Notes: generated by a model not told the origin, from the sequence alone. Positions 1 to 11,320 are shown, counted from the first letter of the stretch. The stretch: DNA of 64,000 bases from Halichoerus grypus (GCF_964656455.1 NC_135712.1:97068294-97132293), one strand, 5' to 3'. Numbers and translations are program-made.

Positions 1-254
1 TATACTTCTAAAATATACTTGTTACTGCATTATGGCAAAGTAAACATAAAAGCATATAAATAATACTACATTTTTATGAGTATATACATGTGCCCATAAG
101 TATAAGTATGTTTAAACACTGAAATATAATGAAGGAAAAGCAATGTGGAATGTATGTGTTAGTGAAGACATTAATCTTGATCTAGGTCATGAAAGAGATC
201 TGGTTGTAAATTTAAAAAAAAGTAGGAAAGAAACTCTTATTTATTAATGTTTAC
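1..254. other. AT-rich unique sequence
   Basis: No gene, repeat family or RNA is recognisable here. The sequence is AT-rich without a clear tandem period. Confidence 0.5.
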
Positions 255-520
255 ATGCTAGGTAATTAATGTAATCACTAACATTTATTCCATGCATTCT
301 CACTAATAAAGTTCAAAATGCTCTTTATGGGTGAGCTGCAATAATCTTCAAAACAATTTTTATCATAATTTTATTGATGAGAAAACTGATACTTAGCTAG
401 GATAAAATGACTCATATTTCATATAAACATCACAGAAGATCTTTAGGATGAGTATTATTGGGCAGAAAGTTCAAGCAAGTTGGCCAAGGACACATGCCTG
501 TAAGTAGTGGAGCCAAAATT
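255..520 (-). repeat. MIR SINE, antisense
   Basis: The stretch reads as the reverse of a MIR element: an AACATTTATT start, then a TTTTATTGATGAGAAAACTGA core, then a GGCCAAGGACACA block followed by a TAAGTAGTGGAGCC end. These blocks occur in the MIR order. Divergence is high, as expected for this pre-eutherian family. Confidence 0.75.
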
Positions 521-835
521 TATTTTAGACTTTACTCATTACAACATCTTGCCCTTTTCCCATGATGTTGTGTTGCATGTATAAGCAATTCAGCATAAGT
601 AAAAATGAGCATGATGAGTGAGGTCTCTAATAGAAACATCTGTGATAAAAAAAAAAGCAGCCACCTTTGCTGGGGGAGATTTAAGTCACATGATAATTAT
701 GAAGAGGAAATAAAAGATTTTGAAATCTGAGTTTTTATGAGTGTACTTTCAATTTTATTTCATTTTTAAAAAGCTTAAGTTTTTAAAATCTTAAAGCTCT
801 AAAGTTCCATGTTAAAACTAAAATTTAATCCTGGA
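521..835. other. Unassigned AT-rich sequence
   Basis: Between the MIR and the first SINEC I see no gene or recognisable repeat. Confidence 0.4.
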
Positions 836-1020
836 GGGGCACCTGAGTGGTTCAGTCGGTTAAGCGTCTGCCTTCAGCTTAGGTTATGATCAGGGTCTTG
901 GGATGGAGCCCAGTGTGTTGGGCTCCCAGCTTAGCGGGAGTCTGCTTCTCCCTCTGCCCCTCCCCAAGCTCCTGCGCACTCTCTCTCTGTCAAATAAATA
1001 AATAAAATCTTAAAAAAAAA
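836..1020 (+). repeat. SINEC: SINEC (Can-SINE)
   Basis: tRNA-Lys-derived head (GGGGCACCTGAGTGGTTCAG), pyrimidine-rich middle, then CAAATAAATAAATAAAATCTT and poly-A. No clear target duplication was found, suggesting an older copy. Confidence 0.95.
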
Positions 1021-1099
1021 GTCTTCCATCAAAGAGTATAAATACCCCTAAATTATAATTAATTTATGAGATTACTTAGTCCCCAAACAAGTTTAAACA

Positions 1100-1560
1100 T
1101 CAGGGATTCTCAAGTGTTTTCCTTTCAGGACTCCTTAAAACTCTTAAAACTTAAGAACCTCAAAGAGGTTTTGTTTATGTGGGGTGCATATATATCTACA
1201 TATGTATATACATATGTACCTATCCATATAATTGTTAAATATAAAATTGTTATATATATATTCCACATTAGACATTAAAAATGAGAATCCTTATTAATAA
1301 TTACTTAAAGTAATAATAATAAACCCATTACCTATCAATGTAATACATTTTTTTAAAGTAACTTTACTTCCCAAACACAAAAAATGTAAAAATGAGTACC
1401 ATTGTGTTACATTTTGCCAAAACTCTTTAATGTTGGCTTCATAGAACACAGCTGAATTCTCTGCTTCTACTATCAATCAACTGTTATATCAGATGTCATG
1501 CAACCCCTGGAAAACTCCATGGTACATTTTTGAAGTCTAAAAGCAGAAAAATGATGAATA
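1100..1560 (+). mobile_element. hAT-Charlie-like DNA transposon remnant
   Basis: Begins with a CAGGGATTCTCAA-like hAT terminus and continues with blocks I associate with an old Charlie-group non-autonomous element (AACCTCAAAGAGGTTTTGTT, ATTAGACATTAAAAATGAGA). The AT-rich middle at 1190-1260 is partly microsatellite. The exact family is uncertain. Confidence 0.5.
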
Positions 1561-1582
1561 ACTATCATTTAAAAAAATTTTT

Positions 1583-2510
1583 TTGACAAAATACAGCATC
1601 CTTTCCTGATTAAAACTCTTCAGAGTATAGGGATAAAGGGAACAATCCTCAAGTTCATAAAATCCATCTATGAAAAACCCACAGCAAATATCATCCTCAA
1701 TGGGGAAAAGCTGAGAGCCTTTCCTTTAAGATCAGGAACACGTCAAGGATGCCCACTCTCGCCACTATCGTTCAACATAGTACTAGACGTCCTAGCAACA
1801 GCAATCAGACAACAAAAAGAAATAAAAGGTATTCAAATTGGCAAAGAAGTCAAACTCTCTTTTCGCAGATGACATGATACTTTATGTGGAAAACCCAAAA
1901 GACTCCACCCTCAAATTACTAGAACTCATCCAGCAATTCAGTAATGTGGCAGGATACAAAATCAATGCACAGAAATCAGTTGCTTTCTTATACACTAACA
2001 ATGCAACTGTAGAAAGAGAAATTAGAGAAATTAGAGAAACGATTCCATTTACAATAGCACCAAAAACCATAAGATACTTCGGAATAAACTTAACCAAAGA
2101 GGTAAAGGATCTATACTCTAGGAACTAAGGAACACTCATGAAAGAAATTGAAGAAGACACAAAAAATGGGAAAACATTCCATGCTCATGGATCAGAAGAA
2201 TAAACATTTTTAAAATGTCTATGCTACCCAGAGCAATCTATACCTTCAATGCCATCCCAATCAATTCCAATGACATTTTTCAAAGTGCTGGAACAAACAA
2301 TCCGAAAATTTGTATGGAATCAGAAAAGACCCCGAATCACCAAGGAAATGTTGAAAAAGAAAAACAAAGCTGGGGGCATCACGTTGCCTGATTTCAAGCT
2401 ATATTACAAAGCAGTGATCACCAAGACAGCATGGTACTGGCACAAAAACAGACATATAGACCAATGGAACAGAATAGAGAACCCAGATGTGGACCCTCAA
2501 CTCTATGGTC
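1583..2510 (+). pseudogene. L1-ORF2: L1 ORF2 internal fragment (reverse transcriptase)
   Basis: Collinear with 46322-47248 of the full-length L1 in this window and closely similar. It covers the RT core; the stretch around 1850-1875 corresponds to the FADD catalytic box but has a small deletion that shifts frame. Further frame breaks occur at about 2128 and 2160. The fragment lacks both L1 ends, has no poly-A tail, and shows no target duplication. Confidence 0.92.
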
Positions 2511-2611
2511 TTTTAAAAAATATTTGACCTCATGGATCCCTTAGAGTATTCTGAAGGTGGGCTCACCGAATGGGTGAACTTTAATGAAAAGAGAAAAAAA
2601 TACCGTCAAGG

Positions 2612-2840
2612 AAGGCTTCTGGGGACAGACTGCCTGGGTTCAAATCCTGACAGGTAAGTTACTAGCTGTGTGACCTTGGCCAAAGTATATAACTTCTCTG
2701 TCTTCATTTTTCTCACCTGTAATATAATCACAATAATAGCTATACTTTCCTCAGAGAACCGGCATTTTGTGTTATTTTTTTTAAACACTTACAATAATGC
2801 TTGGCACAGAACCCTATATGATGTTTGATAAATAAATGAA
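2612..2840 (+). repeat. MIR SINE, sense
   Basis: Contains the sense MIR blocks in order: GACTGCCTGGGTTCAAATCC, the tRNA-unlike core TAGCTGTGTGACCTTGG, a CTGTAATATAATCACAATAATAG middle, and a GCTTGGCACAGA...TGATAAATAAATG tail shared with L2. Confidence 0.88.
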
Positions 2841-5332
2841 AAAATCTAAAGCAGGGATGGGTAGGGTCACTGCCCATCCTCTCAGTGGAAAACAGGTCAT
2901 ATTATTCTTATATCTAAATACTTAGCTTGGTCAAATTTCATGGTAAAGAATCACTGCTAAAAGCAGTTTGACATTCAATGTTTAAATAAAATTATTAATT
3001 TTTAAAATACTGTTGATAAGTCTTTTTTTTCCCCCATTAGACAAACTCTTACTAAGGCACAGGAAAACTGGTAAATTTTTCCTCCAAAAATCAAAACAAC
3101 AAAACACAGAAACACACCTTTAGTTCTTGAGAAACACAGCAGCCTAAGGCTCTGACAGAACTTAAAAAGAAGTGATGAAGTCATCATTAAAATGGCTAAT
3201 TTGAATATTAAATATGACCAGTTGATATGTGATATATTAGAAATGGTTATCCCAGAAATGTTGTCAGACCCAACTCATCCTTTGGGCCATATCTTGTCTT
3301 AGTAAAATAGGAATTTTATCTTCATCAATCCACTTAGGTAAAGGCATCTTCATTCATTTGAACTGGGTAACACTGACAACAGAAACTAATTTGCATGAGA
3401 TCTGATATACTAAGCCATTTTTTAATTTAATTTTTAAAATTTCCTGACAAATGTTTTATCTTCTAGAAAATTTACTAGTGAAAGAATAAAAGATAAAATT
3501 TAGCAACAGCATTTTCTAAGCACCAGTAAAGATATAAATTAATAAAACTTCTTATTTGAAGTTTTCTGATACCTCTCCACCCCAGGCTTTACCCTTAGTT
3601 GAAAGGGCTTTTTGCTTCTTAGTATTCTCATAATAGTTTGTCTCACTACATTTTTGTGTGCCATTTATTTTTTACCTTGCAATAAAATGTTTAAATGTAA
3701 AAATAATATATCTTCTACCACAAAGACTCATTGAGGTGTGGGAAAGGAATCCCCTGCAGGCCTCAGGAAGGGCTACATACAAAGTGGGCACTTAATCTAT
3801 TTGCAACAAGTAAATTAAAAGCCTTATTTTAAAAACAGCTTTTACAAAGGTCCTGGAAATAGTCCTTGAACAATAGTCATCATACTGTCCTCTAAGGAAC
3901 ATTTTGTTGAGTAGAGAGCAAAAAGGATCTTAAATTTTCAGATAAATGTATTTTACTCAGTTTTGATCTGATATTTCTGTTTCTTTTGGAATTGCACCAT
4001 ATTATACATGATGAAAAAAATTTCACAATGAATGATAGATTTATTCTTCTAATTTTATTTTTGTGTATATGGGATCATGTGCATTTTATTTAAATGTAGA
4101 TCATAAAAAGTTTCAATGTAATTTTCTTTTTCTTAGACCATTTTTTCTTGCAGAAACCTAATTCTATTTTAAAATATAAACTCACAAGAAGGGTTTTATA
4201 GATCAGCAGTAAAATTTGTTTTTCTTTTAAAATAATTAGGTAATAATCTAATATATGTGAATTGTTATACCTGACATGTAAAAGAACATACAAGTAAAAT
4301 GTTAAACATTATTGAAGTGATTTGAACATATTCTGGTTATTTTTCATTACAATACTTAAATATCAAGCACACCAATGATAAATAAGTTCTGCATTATAAT
4401 TAGGAAAAAATGATTTTAAAATGTATGTATTGATACAGCATGTAGACAACAGCCTGGTCACCAAGCCTGCTTTTTTCGCCCTTCCCCCACCAAAACCTGT
4501 GCTCCCAGAGATAATGCTCTAATTAACCAAAATGAAACTAACATACTGAACTCTGAGTTCAAATGCAAAGTGTCATGGCAACCAGGAGAAGAGAGTGTGT
4601 TTTTAGTGTGTGTTGAGGTTGGTTAAAAACAAAAACTCATTGAGATAAAAATGAAATGATAAAACCTCTTAAAAAGGTAAAGCTTAAGCTTTTTCTGCTG
4701 CCGGACTTGATAAAAAAAATAGGGTGAACATTTCTGTGTCAACTCTAGTTAGAGTTAAGTGATCATAATGATATATCCCATGTGTTTCTTGCTTTCTTTG
4801 TCAGAAGCAATACACCTCCATGCAAGAGATTTACTGGAAATCACTGAATATTCTTATTTTTTTATCTTTGTTGAAATGTACTTTATGTAGTTAGCTCATT
4901 ATTAAAAAGAATCATTATCTTACCCATATATGATCAATAGTATATCACTATAATATGAATGAAAAAGAACTTGTGAAATCCTTTCCCACCTTAACTTTGC
5001 AGATAAATTCATCAGTTAGTACATAAGAAATAAAAGAAATATGTTTAAAAACATTTCTCATTTTGCAATTATTGTCCCTGAAGCAATTTTAAATAAAATA
5101 TAACATCTTGCATTTTAATAGAAACATGATGGGCTGATTTATGAGTTACTCAAGAAAATGACTCTGGGAATATAATACATTTATAAATAATGTATCTTTT
5201 TTTATATTCTAGCTCTTTAATATTTTTTAACCTGTGGAATTACTTTCTATGCTCTTTTTTCTATGTGAATACATAACATATTTGGAACCATCAAATAGTG
5301 TCTAATCAAAACATAATATCATTTTTATTCTT
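2841..5332. other. Unique AT-rich stretch without recognised features
   Basis: About 2.5 kb with no tandem repeat, SINE, LINE block or open reading frame above about 70 codons that looks real. The less AT-rich part at 4440-4620 is the only place where sequence complexity rises. I can assign no function. Confidence 0.4.
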
Positions 5333-5351
5333 AAGAATTATCTGATACTTA

Positions 5352-5549
5352 GGGGTGCCTGGGTGGCTCAGATGGTTAAGCATCTGCCTTTGGCTCAGGT
5401 CATGATCCCAGGGTCTTGGGATGGAGCCCCACATCAGGCTCCTGGCTCAGCGGGAAGCCTGCTTCTCCCTCTTCCTCTGCCTCTTCCCCTGATCATGCTG
5501 GCTCTCTCTCTCTATCTCTGTGTCTCAAATGAATAAATAAAATCTTTAA
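5352..5549 (+). repeat. SINEC: SINEC fused at its 3' end to L1
   Basis: Complete SINEC head and body ending in AATAAATAAAATCTTTA. Instead of poly-A plus flank it runs straight into inverted L1 sequence. The 5' flank carries the target copy AAGAATTATCTGATACTT (5333-5350), which recurs after the L1 tail. Confidence 0.93.
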
Positions 5550-6034
5550 TCATCTCCCCTCTGATTTCCCCCCCTTCATTTTTCCCTTCCTGCTATCTTC
5601 TTCTTTTTTTTTTTTAACATATAATGTATTATTTGTTTCAGAGGTACAGGTCTGTGATTCAACAGTCTTACACAATTCACAGCGCTCACCATAGCACATA
5701 CCCTCCCCATTGTCTATCACCCAGCCACCCCATCCTTCCCAACCCCCACCACTCCAGCAACCCTCAGTTTGTTTCCTGAGATTAAGAATTCCTCATATCA
5801 GTGAGATCATGTTATGCATGTCTTTCTCTGACTGACTTATTTCGCTCAGCATAACACCCTCCAGTTCTATCCACGTCATTGCAAATGGCAAGATCTCATT
5901 CCTTTTGATGACTGCATAATATTCCATTGTATATATATACCACATCTTCTTTACCCACTCATCTGTTGATGGACATCTTGGCTCTTTCCATAGTTTGGCT
6001 ATTGTGGACATTGCTGCTATAAACATCAGGGTGC
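5550..6034 (-). mobile_element. L1: L1 3' part, inverted segment (ORF2 end + 3'UTR)
   Basis: Reading the minus strand gives the end of L1 ORF2 (an 87-codon open stretch, 5793-6056, containing [14 protein letters not shown] and KMWYIYTMEYY) followed by an A-type 3'UTR, an A-run, and the start of a B-type 3'UTR module. It is the inverted arm of a 5'-inverted (twin-primed) insertion whose sense arm follows directly. Confidence 0.9.
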
Positions 6035-6119
6035 ACGTACACAAACAATGAATCATGGAACACTACATCAAAAACTAATGATGTAATGTGTGGTAATTAA
6101 CATAACATAATTAAAAAAA
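6035..6119 (+). mobile_element. L1: L1 3' end, sense arm of twin-primed insertion
   Basis: Last ~80 bases of an L1 3'UTR (ACAATGAATCATGGAACACT through TTAACATAACATAATTA) and a short poly-A, in sense, abutting the inverted arm. The target copy AAGAATTATCTGAT follows at 6120-6133. Confidence 0.9.
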
Positions 6120-6136
6120 AAGAATTATCTGATGCT

Positions 6137-6340
6137 GGGGTGCCTGGGTGGCTCAATCTGTTGAGCATCTGACTCTTGATTTTGGCTCAGGTCATGATCT
6201 CAGGGTTGGGAGATTGAGCCCCACATCCAATTCTGCCTGGGTGTGGAGCCTGCTTGGGATTCTCTCTCTCCCTCTTCCTCTAGCCCTCCCCTCACCCCTA
6301 CTCATGTTCTCTCTCAATCTCTTTCTCCCTCTCTAAGAAA
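6137..6340 (+). repeat. SINEC: SINEC, older subtype
   Basis: SINEC of the TGACTCTTGATTTTGGCTCA subtype, with an A-rich tail. It is flanked by AAGAATTATCTGAT at 6120-6133 and again at 6345-6358, so it used the same target as the neighbouring SINE-L1 composite. Confidence 0.93.
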
Positions 6341-6387
6341 AAAAAGAATTATCTGATACTAAAAAAGTTATATTTCAGATTTGTATT

Positions 6388-6457
6388 TTATATGTGTGTA
6401 TATATATGTATGTGTATATATATGTATATATGTATGTGTATATGTATGTATATACAA
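6388..6457. repeat. (TATG)n/(TA)n microsatellite
   Basis: Alternating TATATG, TGTATG and TATATA units over about 70 bases. Confidence 0.9.
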
Positions 6458-6984
6458 TTAACGCTATAATATTTATTTTCAGGTAAGCATTATGTGATTC
6501 TTGTCCTATAAGAAATACTATTTTCTAATATTATTAAAAATTTATAGTGGTTAATGTTTATATTGATAAAACATTTTTTTCTCTTTCTACATATTTAAAA
6601 GGTTGTTTTGTCTTTCCAAACTCCCTGCAAGGCAAGGATAATATATTATTAGTCCCCATAAAAGATATAATATCCTAAGAAAAAATATATACTTGAATAT
6701 TCCAAACTAATCTAATTAATGGCAGAGACAAAAATGTACCTTCTGACTTCTAAGGCTAAGCATTATGGAATTCATCATATAATTCTGCCTGCTATACACC
6801 AAGTTTATTTCCAGGAACATCAGATCTGGAGAAAACAAATTATTTCTCTCAACAAGAAAGAAAATATAATATGTGAAAATTTAAATAAACAATACATTAA
6901 CGGGTAGAATGAAAGGACTTGTGATTTGAAAAAAAGGTGATAGTTGTTAGAGTTGATGAACCAATATAAATACACTATCATTAA

Positions 6985-7640
6985 CTAAAGTCCCTGGTTT
7001 GCATTAAGGGTCGCTGTTTGTATTGTACATACTGTGAATTTTAACAAATGTATAATAACAGGTAGCCACCATTATAGTATTGTACAGAAAAATTGTACTC
7101 TCCTAAAAAATCCCTTGTGCTCCACCTATTCATCCCTCACTCTCCTTTCCCCTCAGACCCCTGAAAACCACTAATCTTTTTACTGTCTCTATAGTTTTGC
7201 CTTTTCTAGAATGTCATATAGTTAGCATAATACAGTTTGTAGCTTTTTCAGATTGTCTTCTTTACTTAGTAATATGCATTTAATGCCTTTCAATGTCTTT
7301 TTGTGGCTTAACATCTTTTATTTTTCTTTTTTTGGTATCACTGTGTAAATAAATGTATAGATGTACTACAATTTGCTTATGCATTTACCTATATTGAAGG
7401 ATTTCTTGGTTGCTTCCAAGTTCTGGCAATTATGAATAGAACTGCTACAAATATTCAAATTTAGGGGTTTTTTTGTGGACATATTTTCAATTTGTTTGAG
7501 TAAATCCCAAAAAGCTCAGTTGCTAGATCATATGGTAAGAGTTTATCTACCTTTCTAAGAAACTGCCAGACTCTCTTCAAAAGATTAAACATTTTTATAT
7601 TATTATGGTAACTTTCCCTTTCCCCTTATTTCTTGTTTAC
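6985..7640 (-). mobile_element. L1M: L1M 3' region, antisense
   Basis: Diverged L1 ORF2-end/3'UTR in reverse: CTGAAAACCACTAATCTTTT, AGTTTTGCCTTTTCTAGAAT, GGATTTCTTGGTTGCTTCCA, CTAGATCATATGGTAAGAG and AACTGCCAGACTCTCTTC appear in the order expected. It is partly homologous to 37750-38375. Confidence 0.82.
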
Positions 7641-7688
7641 CAAATTTCTGTGATTCCATTTCCCCATTAATCCTAATCAGACACATAT

Positions 7689-7876
7689 ATTATTTTCTTT
7701 AAAGATTGTACTTATTTGAGAGAGAGACAAAGAACACGTGCAGGGGGAGGAACAGAGGGAGAGGGAGAAGCAGACTCCCCGGTGAGCACAGAGCCCAATG
7801 CAAGGGGCTGGATCCCAGGAACCTGAGACCATGACCTGAGCCCGTGAGAGGCTTAACTGAGCCACCCAGGTGCCCT
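7689..7876 (-). repeat. SINEC: SINEC, antisense
   Basis: Reverse SINEC from TTTCTTTAAAGATT to GAGCCACCCAGGTGCCCT. Target duplication AGACACATAT at 7679-7688 and 7877-7886. Confidence 0.94.
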
Positions 7877-7999
7877 AGACACATATGTAATTTATAAAGA
7901 GAAAAACAGATTTTTTTCCACTGATACATTATTTTTCTTACCATAGTACCCCAATTTTTCCACATTTCTCTGACACTTTTCTCTCAGTAGTATAAGACT

Positions 8000-9639
8000 T
8001 TATAATCTCCCCTACCACACACCATTCCCCAAGTTCCCAAGTCCCAAGGTCCCAAATGTTATGGCTACTTTAGTACTGACTATAATCCCCCCTTCAATAT
8101 TTCTCCTTTGGCTCAAAATTCAAAATCCTATTTAGAAATCCTATTCAGAAATCATTAGATGTTGTCATACAGTGTGCTTTTAACTGTTGCTCTCTATCCA
8201 TTTCTTCCATCTCTCAAACGTGGTAAGTTTTTGAGTTTGTGCATATTTTTGACTATCTTTGTTTCACCCTGAATAACAATGTGGGTGGATAGAGGATCCC
8301 ACCGCGTGCAGGCTCCAGTGTTACACATCAGAAGTCCAATGCCAGTTGGAAATCTTTCTTCTTTCTCTCTGCAAACTTGTAATATTTTTACCTTCTTATT
8401 TAGAGTTCAGCAATTTTACCAGAATTTGTCCTTTCTGTGCATTTTCTCATAAATTTACCCTGAGTAATAGTGACACCTTTCAATATGTACACTCAGATCT
8501 TTCCTACTAAGGGAAAATTTTCTTTTATAAATTGTTTAATTATTGCCTTTCCCACATCTGTTCATTTCCTCTTTTCAGATCTATCTTTCAAAGTTTTTTT
8601 TTAAAAAAAAAATCATTTCCTTCATGATTACTTCACTTTAATGTTTTGCTTTGTGCTTTGAGATTTTTTTGCCCTTGATTTTCCAGAGCATTAATTTTAG
8701 CCTCAGAAGGGAACTACTAATCATTTATCTATTTAATTTTTAGTTTAAAAATTATTTAAGCTCTAAGGAATATTATTTTTGTTGTAGATGGTTCTGTGTG
8801 TGTGAGAGAGAGGGAGAGACAGAGAGAGAGAGAGGGAGAGAGAGAAAGAGATAGCCATTCATCTTCCTACTGTTGCATTTCATTTGGCTGGTATTTTGGT
8901 TGTAATACTTCCCTGTCTGGTAGGCTATTATCTCTTTTTGTGAGCTCATTTTGTGTTCTCCAATCCAGTTACTTAAATATTTGTGATGGCGAGTTCCTGT
9001 GCTAGGTGGGTGTGATGGAAGTGTCTTACCATATCCAGTACTCTATGGAAGTACATAGAAAATGCCTATCTGCTTGTTGAGCTTCCTAACTATCCCAGCC
9101 TCAAAAATAGAGAAGTTTCAGCCCCTTAGTTTAATTCTTTCCTGAACTTGAAATGTGTGGAAAAATACGTACTTACATGGCATTGATATTGAAGTTCCCC
9201 TCAGATCCCTGAGAGAGTGCCAAGTTCTCCTTTGGATTCTGCCTCCCCCCTGCTGTCCTGTGTGGTTCAGTTTATCTTCATGTATGTCAGGCAAATGGGA
9301 AAGGGAGTAAAAGCCATCAATAGAGCCAGAGGCCTAGTTTAACCATTTGTTCCAGCAGCTGCCTGACTCAGAAAAGCCTTCGAGCTGGAAATGAAAGCGT
9401 TGTCTCAAAGAGAGTCAGGCATCAGTACATGAATGACACGGGAGTTGTGCTTGCGTCTCAGGCTGGTTTGTGCTCTGGGTAAACTTGGTCTGGAGAAAGG
9501 AAATATATTGATTTAGTATAGTAATTATAGATAAATATTTCATATTGCATCTATACAATACCATTACTTTATTACTATGAAATAAAAATGTTAACTATAC
9601 AATGTAGAAATAAGAACTATAACATTTTCGTAGTGGATG
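8000..9639. other. Unassigned sequence, possibly an ancient LINE remnant in part
   Basis: No gene was recognised. Parts of 8160-8770 have the T-rich look of an antisense ancient LINE 3' region, but I cannot name a family. The stretch 9060-9500 is higher-complexity unique sequence. A GA microsatellite lies at 8789-8855. Confidence 0.35.
8789..8855. repeat. (GA)n-rich microsatellite
   Basis: TGTGTGTG followed by interrupted GAGA/GGGAGA units. The overlapping 69-codon open frame rich in R and E is a by-product of this repeat. Confidence 0.9.
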
Positions 9640-9720
9640 CTACAATGTATCTAACATTTCCCAAACATACGTTTTCTCCATTTTACAGATGAAAAGCCAG
9701 AGATTAAGAATCCTTAAATA
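9640..9720 (-). repeat. MIR SINE, antisense, left part
   Basis: MIR-like CATTTTACAGATGAAAAGCC core in reverse orientation. It is interrupted by the SINEC at 9721 and continues at 9951. Confidence 0.72.
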
Positions 9721-9935
9721 GGGACACCTGGGTGACTCAGTTGCTTAAGTGTCTGCCTTTGGCTCAGGTCATGATCCCAGGGTCCTGGGATCGAGTCCTG
9801 CATCAGGCTCCTTGCTCAGTGGGGACCCTGCTTCTCCCCTCAGCTTGTTGTTCCCCCTGCTTGTGCGCACTCTCTCTCTCTCTCTGACAAATAAATTTTT
9901 TAAAAAATCTAAAAAAAAAGACAAATTAAAAAAAA
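9721..9935 (+). repeat. SINEC: SINEC inserted in a MIR
   Basis: Complete SINEC with an irregular A-rich tail. Target duplication AAGAATCCTTAAATA at 9706-9720 and AAGAATCTTTAAATA at 9936-9950 (one mismatch). Confidence 0.95.
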
Positions 9936-9950
9936 AAGAATCTTTAAATA

Positions 9951-10020
9951 ACTCCAAAATCACACAGCTGATAATTTCTATGCCCCATCTTTTTATTCAC
10001 TGAAACACTGCCGCATACCT
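9951..10020 (-). repeat. MIR SINE, antisense, right part
   Basis: Continues the MIR from 9720: ACTCCAAAATCACACAGCTG matches the reversed MIR block that follows the core. Confidence 0.7.
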
Positions 10021-10262
10021 CATATATGTGAGGGAGTCTAATAAAAAATCTACTGAGATAGTTAATAAATACTCTCTTTCCCATATACTCCTATCTATAA
10101 TGCAAAGTCTACATTCAATTTGTCTCTCTGGTTTTCAGCTTGTTTAATTTGATTGATGCATGTGTAAATTATTTTTAACGGAAAGAACTAAGGCAATTTA
10201 AGCTTGTATTGACTGGTGAAAAACAACTCAGATTCTTGAGGTGATAAGAAATGAGAGTTATT

Positions 10263-10462
10263 GGGGCGCCTGGGTGGCTCAGTCGTTAAGCGTCTGCCTT
10301 CGGCTCAGGTCATGATCCCAGGGTCCTGGGATCGAGCCCCGCATCGGGCTCCCTGCTCCGCGGGAAGCCTGCTTCTCCCTCTCCCACTCCCCCTGCTTGT
10401 GTTCCCTCTCTCGCTGTGTCTCTCTCTGTCAAATAAATAAAAAAAATCTTAAAAAAAAAAAA
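10263..10462 (+). repeat. SINEC: SINEC, young copy
   Basis: Very close to the apparent young consensus, with CpGs intact in the head and in CCGCGGGAAGCC. Perfect 17-bp target duplication AAGAAATGAGAGTTATT at 10246-10262 and 10463-10479, and a clean A14 tail. Features of a recent insertion. Confidence 0.97.
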
Positions 10463-10479
10463 AAGAAATGAGAGTTATT

Positions 10480-11174
10480 TCTAGATACTTATATGTGGGA
10501 AATGTCTTTTATATCATCCAAGCACTACAGATATTCAAATAAATGTAATTTTTTACTTATTTTATTTCTATATAAAAAAGTATCCCTCTCTCCCTTTGGT
10601 CATTTGTACTTTAAGCATCCAATAACTAGGCTCAAAAGAAATTTTGCTCAGCTCTCAGAAGTGTGGAATTTTGCATTTATTTTTAACAAGAAAAATGTTA
10701 TACACTGATGCAGGTATGAGGGCTTTCTTCTTTGTTTGCTTTGAATATATAGATCAGTATTAAATGTTTATCCATTTCCAGCCAGCCTATAGAAAATTTA
10801 AGCTTCATCTATGCTCTGCTTTCTTCTTCTTATACTAATTTGAATGTATATGCTTTTGGTTGAACTCTATCTAATGATATACAACTCACTTCAATCAATT
10901 AGGAGGGAAGCAGATAAATCCTAGAGAGCTGCTTTGCTAGGTAAGGAGCAAGGAAAGTATACATGATGAGGCCCAATTGAGAGAAAGAAAGAAAGAAAAA
11001 AAAAGACTTTAAACTCTCTTTTGAACAAGTAACTAAAAACTGATTGTTCATTGAAGAAACCTGGCTGGATCTGTTTTAATTTTTATTCATTTTGGGATTT
11101 TTTACAGAAAAGATATACTTGAGATTGTGAACATGAGAGATGGGGCTGAAAGGTAAGAAGAATGTTTTTAATTC
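10480..11174. other. AT-rich sequence without recognised features
   Basis: No gene or interspersed repeat was recognised; a short (GAAA)n run is at 10980-11005. Confidence 0.4.
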
Positions 11175-11320
11175 AGCCATTAATTTAATAATTCAGGAAT
11201 ATTTGAATATCTACCCTCTTTCAGCTTTTGTTTAGGAGATGAAAATGGAAAGAAGGACAGGAATATAACTCCCTGGCCTCAAATAATTGAAAAACTCAAC
11301 TTTATAGTTGGAGTCATGTC
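11175..11320 (-). repeat. L2: L2 3' end, antisense (tentative)
   Basis: AATTCAGGAATATTTGAATA followed by TCTACC, AGGAGATGAAAATGG and CCCTGGCCTCAAATAATTGA resembles the reversed L2 3' end (NCAAATATTTATTGA...). Divergence is high. Confidence 0.45.

Noticed and set aside
837..1020. tRNA-like sequence at SINEC heads (all 26 copies)
   Set aside because: Derived from a tRNA long ago; no clover-leaf or mature tRNA ends, so not tRNA genes.
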